Assembly: GCA_016841125.1 (NCBI GenBank)
Contig: JAENZU010000144.1
Span: 1 to 7,743 of the forward strand
DNA from: Melioribacter sp.
Lineage (GTDB): Bacteria; Bacteroidota; Ignavibacteria; Ignavibacteriales; Melioribacteraceae
DNA length: 7,743 nt
Reading direction: 5' to 3'
Shown piece by piece: positions 1 to 6,165 of this stretch. How positions within the stretch are numbered: position 1 is the first letter of the stretch; each line of letters begins with the position of its first letter. The notes under the pieces are model-generated. The model did no database searches. It saw only the letters and a list, made by a program, of their open reading frames with translations, and was not told where the DNA came from. Position numbers and translations under genes: made by a program.

Positions 1-1178
1 ATATAAACATTTTGCCGCTAGTCGAAACTGTGGATGACTTAAGGAATTCAACCGATGTAATGGAATCTCTTTTTAACAATAAAGCTTACAAACAAAATTT
101 AGTATGTAATAAGAACATTCAAAAAATAATGATTGGCTACTCAGACAGCAACAAAGACGGCGGGTTGATCACATCAAATTTTGAACTCTATAATTCACAA
201 ATTAGATTAAAAAATTTATGTGAAAAATATGGATTCGAAATGATAATATTTCATGGAAGGGGAGGAAGCATTTCAAGAGGAGGAGGACCCGTTAATCAAT
301 CGATTCTAGCTCAGCCGGATGGAACTATTAAAGGGAAAATTAAATTAACTGAGCAGGGAGAAATGATCTCATCCAAATATTTGATTGAGGGAAAAGCAAT
401 CCGATCTCTCGAACTAATTATCTCTGCTGTTATTAAAGCAACTCTATCATCCGAAAAAAATAATTCAATTAATAAACAGAAAAAACATCAAGAACTCTTT
501 TCCGAAATTTCTGAAAAAGCATTGATTAAATACAGAGAACTTATAGACACCGAAAATTTCATAGAATATTTTAGAACAGCAACACCAATTGATATTATTG
601 AAAAATTGGAAATAGGATCACGCCCGGCTTCCAGAAAAAAAAGTCAGGATATTTCCTCTCTAAGAGCTATTCCGTGGGTTTTTTCATGGACACAAAATAG
701 ACAAACCATTTCCGGATGGTATGGTTTCGGAACCGCTATTGATAAAGCAGTAAAAGAAGGACTAACTAATTGGAAAGAATTAAATTATATGTTCAAAAAT
801 TGGGAATTCTTTAAAGCCTTAGTTTCTAATTTAGAAATGGTTTTAACAAAAACTGATATGATAATTGGAAGTGAATACTCGAAACTTTGCAGTGATAAAA
901 AGACGGGTGAAAAAATAAATACTTTGATAAGTAATGAATATCAACTTTCAAAGGAATGCGTATTAAAAATAACCGGCGAAAAGAACTTATTGGATCATAA
1001 CACGTCGCTTCAAAGATCACTAAGTTTGCGAAATCCTTATATCGATCCAATCAGTTTTATTCAATTAAAGCTAATTCGTGAATATAGAGCAGCTAGTGGT
1101 GCTAAACAAAATAAGATTCTGTCTGTATTAAGGTCTACCGTTAACGGTATTGCCGCAGGTATAAGAAATACCGGCTAA
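1..1178 (+). CDS. ppc: Phosphoenolpyruvate carboxylase, C-terminal part (5' end outside window)
   Basis: PEP carboxylase makes oxaloacetate and phosphate from PEP and bicarbonate, the cytoplasmic reaction that refills the TCA cycle. About 391 residues are visible, close to the last 40% of a normal enzyme of about 900. Codons are open from base 3 and read INILPLVETVDDL, matching the family's PLFETIDDL segment, so the gene continues past the left edge and the TTG at 12 is an internal Leu codon. Numbering from that codon, the family signatures follow in order: GYSDSNKDGG (42-51), the glycine loop FHGRGGSISRGGG (80-92), LTEQGEMISSKY (112-123), SRPASRK (203-209), LRAIPWVFSWTQNR (217-230), LRNPYIDP (339-346) and the usual RNTG C-terminus (385-388). 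Residues matching the E. coli aspartate-inhibition site are present: R89 (R587), K280 (K773), R340 (R832), N386 (N881). The distance from H81 to the C-terminus fits the E. coli enzyme to within a few residues, so this end is intact. It converges on the acyl-CoA synthetase gene, 71 bases away. Confidence 0.96.
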   Translation, partial: INILPLVETVDDLRNSTDVMESLFNNKAYKQNLVCNKNIQKIMIGYSDSNKDGGLITSNFELYNSQIRLKNLCEKYGFEMIIFHGRGGSISRGGGPVNQSILAQPDGTIKGKIKLTEQGEMISSKYLIEGKAIRSLELIISAVIKATLSSEKNNSINKQKKHQELFSEISEKALIKYRELIDTENFIEYFRTATPIDIIEKLEIGSRPASRKKSQDISSLRAIPWVFSWTQNRQTISGWYGFGTAIDKAVKEGLTNWKELNYMFKNWEFFKALVSNLEMVLTKTDMIIGSEYSKLCSDKKTGEKINTLISNEYQLSKECVLKITGEKNLLDHNTSLQRSLSLRNPYIDPISFIQLKLIREYRAASGAKQNKILSVLRSTVNGIAAGIRNTG

Positions 1179-1249
1179 TGAATAATCGATTAAATTTTCC
1201 GCAAACAATATTTGTATTTAACGTAGAGTCTATATTGCGTTTGTAGAAG

Positions 1250-3073
1250 CTATCCTTCCAATCCTACATACATATCTTCAATTAAATCTTTATACCTCTC
1301 CTCAATAACTTTTCGCTTAACAGATAGTTTTGGAGTTAGTTCACCGCCTTCTATTGAAAAGGGTTTATCAAGGATTGTGAATTTTCGAACTCGTTCGAAT
1401 TTTGAAAGATTTTTTTGAAATTGAGCTAAATCTTTATCTAACAATTCATAAATCTGTTTCATATTCACTAATTCCATTTCGCTGTTGTATGGAATACGGT
1501 TAGCATCGGCATATTCTTTAATTGCCTCAAAGTCGGGAACTATTAGCGCCGTGAGGAACATTCGCCGATCCCCTATCAATACAAACTGTTCAATGAATTT
1601 GCTTCCGAGAAAAAGATTTTCGATAGGCTGAGGAGCAACATATTTTCCGCCGGAAGTTTTAAACAAATGCTTTTTTCGGTCGGTTATAATTAAAAATCCT
1701 TCGGCATCAAAAACTCCAATGTCTCCGGTGTAAAGCCACCCATCTTTAAGAACCGCATCTGTTTCTTTTTTATTGTTGAAGTATCCCTGCATAATACTCG
1801 GACCGTAAGCGAGAATTTCGCCATCTTTCGCAATTTTAACTTCTACTCCCGGCAGCACTTTGCCAACTGTACCGAATTTGTAATCGTTAACCCGGTTAGC
1901 GGCTATTACCGGCGACGACTCTGTAAGTCCATATCCTTCAATAATTAAAATTCCTACGGATTCAAAAAACTGCCCCAACTCGCGTGAAAGCGGAGCTCCG
2001 CCGGAGATAAAAAATCTAATTCTTCCGCCTGTACGTTCCCTTAATTTTGAATAGACCAATTTATCTGCAAGCTTTCTTTTTAATGATAAAGAGATGGGTG
2101 CGTTATCGTTAGATTTTTTTGCGTTTGCAAATTCTTTTCCTACCTCAATTGCCCAGTTGAAAATCTTTTGCTTCTTCTCGGGCTGAGTTTCAACATTCCT
2201 TCTAATTCTACTGTAGATTCTTTCAAATAATCTCGGCACTGCCGTCATCAATGTTGGGCGGATTTCCTCCATATTGGATGCAATTTTTTCGATACTCTCT
2301 GCGTACGCAATTGTTGAACCTGCCGAAAGTGCTGTATAATATCCTGCCATTCTTTCGAAAATATGGCACAATGGAAGGAATGATAAGAACAAATCACTCG
2401 GACCAATATCGAAAACTTCATGAGCGGCTTTCACATTCGATATTATATTTTTGTGAGTGAGCATAACACCTTTCGGTTCCCCGGTGGTACCGGAAGTATA
2501 AATAATTGTGCAGAGTTCATTTTCCTGATTTAAACTTATCGCATCATCAAAATATTTTTCTTTTCCCTTCTTAAATATTTTTCCTTTTTCCTGTACTTGT
2601 TTAAAGGAATAAATATCTTTCTCAGTTCCGGCATCTTTTTCATTCATCACAATAATAAATTTAATCGTCTTTAATTGGTTCTTAACTTTCATCACCTTAT
2701 TAAGATGGAATTTATTTGAGACGATTACACAGATAGATTGAGAATCATTTAGAATAAATTTAATTGTATCTGACGTTGAAATAGGATAGAGAGGCACATT
2801 TACCGCACCTAACCCGGTAATGGCGAAATCAGAATAAACCCACTCGGGTCTATTTTCGGCAATGATCGCAATCTTGTGATCCCGCTTAACACCAAGCGAT
2901 GCTAGACCCATTGCAAACAGTTCGGTTTCTTCTCTCATCTGACCATATGAAATATCCTCATAAACTTTGTCAAACTTATGACGAAGAACAGGTTTGTTTA
3001 CCTTTTTTGCATGTTCTTTTGTTAATATTTGAAAAATATCAGGTATAGTCTTTACATCTGCAACTAAGGGCAT
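1250..3073 (-). CDS. Long-chain fatty-acid--CoA ligase (AMP-binding, ANL superfamily)
   Basis: This 607-residue enzyme is full length for bacterial long-chain acyl-CoA synthetases. They adenylate a fatty acid with ATP and pass it to CoA, feeding lipid synthesis or beta-oxidation at the inner face of the membrane. Motifs in order: phosphate-binding loop YTSGTTGEPKG (192-202), ISGGAPLS (356-363), adenylate motif EGYGLTESS (379-387), GWLYTGDIG (445-453), the hinge and CoA-face segment TDRKKHLFKTSGGKYVAP (464-481), and the C-terminal A10 region LTPKLSVKRK (579-588). The last is odd: aligned to the usual LTPTLKVKR or GKxxRR pattern, the catalytic Lys position is Ser584, flanked by Lys582 and Lys586. 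The ATG at 3073 is supported by a strong Shine-Dalgarno sequence and by the conserved early sequence. It lies downstream of the NagX-like gene on the same strand, but a terminator separates them, so it is probably transcribed alone. The specific fatty acid substrate cannot be read from the sequence. Confidence 0.93.
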   Translation of the reverse strand: MPLVADVKTIPDIFQILTKEHAKKVNKPVLRHKFDKVYEDISYGQMREETELFAMGLASLGVKRDHKIAIIAENRPEWVYSDFAITGLGAVNVPLYPISTSDTIKFILNDSQSICVIVSNKFHLNKVMKVKNQLKTIKFIIVMNEKDAGTEKDIYSFKQVQEKGKIFKKGKEKYFDDAISLNQENELCTIIYTSGTTGEPKGVMLTHKNIISNVKAAHEVFDIGPSDLFLSFLPLCHIFERMAGYYTALSAGSTIAYAESIEKIASNMEEIRPTLMTAVPRLFERIYSRIRRNVETQPEKKQKIFNWAIEVGKEFANAKKSNDNAPISLSLKRKLADKLVYSKLRERTGGRIRFFISGGAPLSRELGQFFESVGILIIEGYGLTESSPVIAANRVNDYKFGTVGKVLPGVEVKIAKDGEILAYGPSIMQGYFNNKKETDAVLKDGWLYTGDIGVFDAEGFLIITDRKKHLFKTSGGKYVAPQPIENLFLGSKFIEQFVLIGDRRMFLTALIVPDFEAIKEYADANRIPYNSEMELVNMKQIYELLDKDLAQFQKNLSKFERVRKFTILDKPFSIEGGELTPKLSVKRKVIEERYKDLIEDMYVGLEG

Positions 3074-3074
3074 T

Positions 3075-3082
3075 TCACCTCC
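3075..3082 (-). promoter_or_regulatory. Strong Shine-Dalgarno site of the acyl-CoA synthetase gene
   Basis: On the - strand the bases read GGAGGTGA, followed by A and the ATG at 3073-3071. This is a complete match to the anti-Shine-Dalgarno core of 16S rRNA, with four bases between GGAGG and the ATG. It fixes the start codon. None of the other starts in the window has a match this good, so this gene may be translated comparatively efficiently (inference). Confidence 0.75.
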
Positions 3083-3152
3083 GGATTATTAAAGTCTTTT
3101 AATTTAATTTTAGATGAAAAGAAAAGCAAGAAATTCAATAATAAAATAAATG

Positions 3153-3180
3153 AAAAAATGCCCCGCTTTTGGGGGCATTA
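3153..3180 (-). terminator. Rho-independent terminator after the NagX-like gene
   Basis: An 8-bp perfect stem (AATGCCCC at 3157-3164 pairing with GGGGCATT at 3172-3179) encloses a 7-base loop. Read on the - strand, the hairpin runs straight into TTTTTT (complement of 3153-3158). It starts about 7 bases after the stop codon of the NagX-like gene and lies upstream of the acyl-CoA synthetase start. It therefore should end the first transcript and separate the two genes. There is no T tract on the + strand side, so it looks one-directional. Confidence 0.85.
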
Positions 3181-3186
3181 TGGAAA

Positions 3187-4308
3187 TTAAACTTTAATAA
3201 AAATATTTTTCGAGTAAAGAATCCACATTAAGCCAAGCCATATTAGGACATAACTTAGTGCAAATGCAAGTGAAGCATTAATTGGATCGAGCCAGGAAAG
3301 ATATAGATTGTTGAAAATTACAGTTTTCAGAGTAACTTCATTGCCGGCACTATCTGTTACTTTTACAAGATATAATATTTTAGCAACTATTCCTGAAAGG
3401 AAAAAAACAGTTATTGCATTTAAGCCGTAAACTTGGAACGGTTTGATCCACCACTTGTAGCCTTTAACATCAATAAACCAGTAGCACATTCCTAAAAATT
3501 GAAGTGCCAATCCTCCGGTGTATAAAACATAAGAGCTTGTCCATAAACTTTTATTGATCGGGAACCATCCATCCCAAACCCATCCCGCCGCCATTAAGAT
3601 ATTTCCGAAAACAAAAAGCCAAAGAGTTTTTATTACTTTATCTCTATCACTTCTGAGCCAATGACCGGTGAGAACACCAATGAGTCCGGTTGATATAGCG
3701 GGGAGCGTGCTTAGCAGACCTTCGGGATCCCAAATTTTAGAAGACGACCAAAGATGCCCGCTTAAGAGCAGCCGGTCTAGCCAGGCACCCAAATTTGTTT
3801 CTGGCTGAAGATTAGCATAACCAACGCCGGGCACCGGAATAAATGTCATTAAAATCCAATACAGAATTAAAAATCCTGCAGTTAAATAAACTTGAGTTTT
3901 AATATTCGATTTTAAAAATATGATTGATGTTACCAGGTAAACTACTGCAATTCTCTGCAATACTCCCGGTATCCTAATTGTACCAAGTTCGAAGTAAGGA
4001 AACCCGGCCATTATCAATCCTAGAAGAAAAAGTACAGCGCTTCTCTTAAATATTTGCAGAATTAATTTTGTCTGATCGGCACCCTGTTCTTTCCTTTTGG
4101 AAAGTGAGTAAGTTATGGCAACGCCAACAATAAAAAGGAAAAAGGGAAAGATCAAATCGGTAGGAGTGCAGCCGTTCCACTCAGCATGCCTAAAAGGAGG
4201 GTAGATTGAACTCCAGGTACCCGGGTTGTTAACCAATATCATTCCCGCAATTGTAATGCCCCTAAATACATCTAAGGATAAAAGACGTTCGGATTTTTTT
4301 ACGGTCAT
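3187..4308 (-). CDS. HGSNAT/NagX-like membrane acyltransferase (COG4299 type)
   Basis: This 373-residue multi-pass membrane protein is full length for the bacterial relatives of heparan-alpha-glucosaminide N-acetyltransferase, often annotated NagX or DUF5009. Characterised relatives move acetyl groups across a membrane onto amino sugars; the bacterial substrate is generally unproven. The N-terminus carries the family signature RLLSLDVFRGITIAGMILVNN (8-28), followed by RHAEWNGCTPTDLIFPFFLF (40-59). His41 aligns with the active-site His of human HGSNAT in its HASWNGLT segment. Later family motifs are DPEGLLSTLPAISTGLIG (194-211), INKSLWTSSYVLYTGG (251-266) and YGLNAI (294-299). About ten hydrophobic segments are visible, ending with one at about 343-365. 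The ATG at 4308 sits just before the conserved block and has a weak AGGTAG upstream. No nagA, nagB or transporter gene adjoins it, so a role in amino-sugar recycling is not supported by context. A terminator follows its stop. Confidence 0.88.
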   Translation of the reverse strand: MTVKKSERLLSLDVFRGITIAGMILVNNPGTWSSIYPPFRHAEWNGCTPTDLIFPFFLFIVGVAITYSLSKRKEQGADQTKLILQIFKRSAVLFLLGLIMAGFPYFELGTIRIPGVLQRIAVVYLVTSIIFLKSNIKTQVYLTAGFLILYWILMTFIPVPGVGYANLQPETNLGAWLDRLLLSGHLWSSSKIWDPEGLLSTLPAISTGLIGVLTGHWLRSDRDKVIKTLWLFVFGNILMAAGWVWDGWFPINKSLWTSSYVLYTGGLALQFLGMCYWFIDVKGYKWWIKPFQVYGLNAITVFFLSGIVAKILYLVKVTDSAGNEVTLKTVIFNNLYLSWLDPINASLAFALSYVLIWLGLMWILYSKNIFIKV

Positions 4309-4338
4309 TTTTCTACCTGTTTATTTAAGGAGACCTGC

Positions 4339-4370
4339 CAAACTTATTATAAAAACTCTTGATTAACAAA
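4339..4370 (-). promoter_or_regulatory. Candidate Bacteroidota-type promoter of the NagX-like gene
   Basis: On the - strand, TTTG (complement of 4367-4370) is followed after 20 bases by TAAGTTTG (complement of 4339-4346). This fits the -33 TTTG / -7 TAnnTTTG promoter pattern known from Bacteroides with no mismatch. A perfect TATAAT also overlaps its left side, but lacks a TTGACA-like box at normal spacing. Transcription would start about 25 bases before the ATG at 4308. It lies in the 127-base divergent gap between the NagX-like and YqaA-like genes. The region is AT-rich, so a chance match is possible. Confidence 0.42.
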
Positions 4371-4435
4371 TTTTTTATTCCTTCGCCAATTAAAATTCCT
4401 TATTATTGTGGTTTCAATTACAGATAGAATAACAA

Positions 4436-5050
4436 ATGCACTTTTTACGAAGAATATACGATTGGATGCTTCATTGGGCAGAGACACCTTACGGTCCGGT
4501 GGCGCTGTTTATATTATCATTTGCGGAAGCATCTTTCTTTCCAATTCCGCCGGATGCACTTTTAATTGCATTAATTTTAGGAGCTCAACACAAAGCTTTT
4601 AAATTTGCACTAAATTGTACAATCGCATCAGTACTCGGTGCTATTTTGGGCTATGCAATCGGCTATTTTATATGGTGGAATTCTCCCGGTGAATTTTCGA
4701 ACGTTGCAATGTTTTTCTTCAACAATATACCTGGATTTACAAAACAACTTTTCGGGAAGGTTCAAACACTATTTGAAGCATGGGATTTTTGGATCATTTT
4801 TACGGCAGGATTTACCCCAATTCCATTCAAAGTTTTCACAATATCGGGCGGTGCTTTTAATATTAACTTTGTAATGTTTTTAATAGCTGCTCTTATTGGG
4901 CGTGCCGGCAGATTTTTTCTAGTTGCCTTTTTGATCTGGAAATTCGGCAGCCAGATAAGAACCTTTATTGACAAATACTTTAATTGGCTTGCGGTTGCAT
5001 TTACCGTACTGCTTGTCGGCGGGTTTGTATTGATTAAGTTTGCCTTTTAA
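4436..5050 (+). CDS. YqaA/DedA-like VTT-domain membrane protein
   Basis: This 204-residue inner-membrane protein resembles the YqaA branch (COG1238) of the DedA/VTT superfamily. Some DedA proteins recycle undecaprenyl phosphate or other lipids across the membrane; no such activity is established for YqaA proteins as far as I know. After a short amphipathic start the sequence has the branch's signature FAEASFFPIPPDALLIAL (29-46) with Glu31 and the PIPPD re-entrant-type loop, a glycine-rich segment SVLGAILGYAIG (65-76), then GFTPIPFKVFTISGGAF (125-141) and the arginine pair in GRAGRFFLVA (155-164). A last membrane helix covers about 184-203. The length is normal. No good Shine-Dalgarno sequence precedes the ATG at 4436, but the conserved N-terminus supports it. 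It is divergent from the NagX-like gene and stands alone on its strand. Its stop codon overlaps the stop of the convergent oxidoreductase gene by 4 bases. Confidence 0.88.
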   Translation: MHFLRRIYDWMLHWAETPYGPVALFILSFAEASFFPIPPDALLIALILGAQHKAFKFALNCTIASVLGAILGYAIGYFIWWNSPGEFSNVAMFFFNNIPGFTKQLFGKVQTLFEAWDFWIIFTAGFTPIPFKVFTISGGAFNINFVMFLIAALIGRAGRFFLVAFLIWKFGSQIRTFIDKYFNWLAVAFTVLLVGGFVLIKFAF

Positions 5051-6153
5051 AGACCAAGCTTCACACCCATCTTGTGGATATCATTAAAAAATTGATTCGG
5101 TTCAACTATCAAAGCCTGAAAGTGAAGACCCTCTTTACGTATGTCGCCGTAAATTAATTGTTTAATACAAGCAACTATTGGGACCGCTGTTAGAACATAA
5201 CTTTTACTTGAGGACAATGTAATGGTAATAATTTTTTCTTTACCCCCCGATTTACCTGAAGCAACGAATTTTAAAATTGTCATATAGGGTGCAGAATTAA
5301 ACCTCTTTATTGAAAACACAAAAAAGCGAATTAACCAAGCCGGTATTTTTCTCCGAGTAAGTTTACCAGTTAATAGAATTACCGGTACCGCAAAATTGTC
5401 AAAAAACCAATTGAACCCTGTTACAAAAAAGCCTGTCTCTTTTAACCCCTCCATCTCATCGGAAAGCTGTTTTAATTCCTCCATAAAGAGAGGCACACAT
5501 TTTTTCTTGCCAAAACCTTCGCCGAAATCAATAACAGGTGTATATTGGTAGCTAACGGTTACCCATTCACCATTTCTAAATATAAAAGGACGATAATCAA
5601 AAAATTCGGCTATCATTTCTTTTATTGTAGATTCGGAAAAATTGTAGCTCCCCCAGTCCTCTCGGATAAGGCTGTAAACATTTCCTTTTTCGAGCGTGTC
5701 AAATAGTCTTGCCGCATACCTTACTAATGCACCGGGCACCCCGGGATGAAATCCGGCGTCTGTAATAAAGCAGCATCCGGCTTGATTAATTCGCTCTTCA
5801 AGTCCGGCTAATATTTCGTGTTTATATTTAGTTGATAGCTGTGTATCTATGTAATCCACTTTAGCTTCGAGACATGCTTCTGCCACTTTCTTCACATGAT
5901 CGGTTGTGCTTGATGCAACAACAACTAAACTAAACCCTTTAATTGATTCGACAAGTAAATGCTGATCGTTTACATCAATTTTTAATGCTGCGCATTTACT
6001 CATCGAGTATTTGGAGTTTAAATGATCCGACAACTCCTTTGCTTTTTCAAAACTTCTACCTGCAATTGTAATATTTGATTCTGTTTCTTTCAGCAGAAGC
6101 TCGGCAATCAATTTGCCGGTATTTCCATAACCGCCGAGAATAAATATTTTCAA
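5047..6153 (-). CDS. Saccharopine-dehydrogenase-like NAD(P)-binding oxidoreductase
   Basis: This 368-residue protein begins directly with a Rossmann fold: beta strand KIFILGGYGNTG (2-13) with the GxxGxxG dinucleotide loop, a second strand ending in TIAGRS (29-34) whose Arg favours NADP(H), and VVVASS (77-82). A YIDT segment (101-104) and AGFHPGVPGALVRY (133-146) match the saccharopine dehydrogenase-like family (COG1748 type). Members include lysine-pathway enzymes and many of unknown substrate; nothing here proves lysine metabolism. Residues 248-285 are strongly hydrophobic with a basic break (TRRK), unusual for a soluble dehydrogenase and perhaps a membrane-contacting segment. Translation must start at the TTG at 6153-6151: an in-frame TGA lies two codons upstream and the next Met (51) would delete the Rossmann loop. 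The gene follows transketolase by 10 bases and is probably co-transcribed. The substrate is unknown. Confidence 0.85.
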   Translation of the reverse strand: MKIFILGGYGNTGKLIAELLLKETESNITIAGRSFEKAKELSDHLNSKYSMSKCAALKIDVNDQHLLVESIKGFSLVVVASSTTDHVKKVAEACLEAKVDYIDTQLSTKYKHEILAGLEERINQAGCCFITDAGFHPGVPGALVRYAARLFDTLEKGNVYSLIREDWGSYNFSESTIKEMIAEFFDYRPFIFRNGEWVTVSYQYTPVIDFGEGFGKKKCVPLFMEELKQLSDEMEGLKETGFFVTGFNWFFDNFAVPVILLTGKLTRRKIPAWLIRFFVFSIKRFNSAPYMTILKFVASGKSGGKEKIITITLSSSKSYVLTAVPIVACIKQLIYGDIRKEGLHFQALIVEPNQFFNDIHKMGVKLGL

Positions 6154-6156
6154 ATT

Positions 6157-6165
6157 TCACTTCTT
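6157..6165 (-). promoter_or_regulatory. Ribosome binding site overlapping the transketolase stop codon
   Basis: On the - strand AAGAAGTGA matches the ideal AGGAGGTGA at 7 of 9 bases and lies three bases before the TTG start at 6153. Its first two bases belong to the TAA stop codon of transketolase. This supports the TTG start and suggests that ribosomes finishing transketolase help initiate the downstream oxidoreductase (inference). Confidence 0.5.

Noticed and set aside
12..14. TTG at 12 as the start of a short PEP carboxylase gene.
   Set aside because: The frame is open to the window edge and the preceding residues still match the family; the protein would lack more than half of the enzyme.
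1202..1243. Imperfect inverted repeat (CAAACAATAT against ATATT-GC-GTTTG) in the gap between ppc and the acyl-CoA synthetase gene, a possible bidirectional terminator.
   Set aside because: It has a two-base bulge, a 20-base loop, an AT-rich stem and no T tract on either side, so it falls short of a credible terminator.
3083..3152. A promoter for the acyl-CoA synthetase gene in the gap after the terminator.
   Set aside because: The region is AT-rich with several partial boxes (TTGAAT, TAAAAT) but none at proper spacing; a promoter is expected here, though I cannot place it.
4401..4408. TATTATTG as a -7 box of the YqaA-like gene.
   Set aside because: It has one mismatch to TAnnTTTG and no TTG or TTGACA-like box at acceptable spacing; in such AT-rich sequence it is likely chance.
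4408..4602. 64-codon open frame overlapping the start of the YqaA-like gene, and similar short frames at 826-1050, 2251-2460, 4638-4874 and 4762-4974.
   Set aside because: All lie inside well-supported genes in other frames, resemble no protein family and have no ribosome binding site of note.
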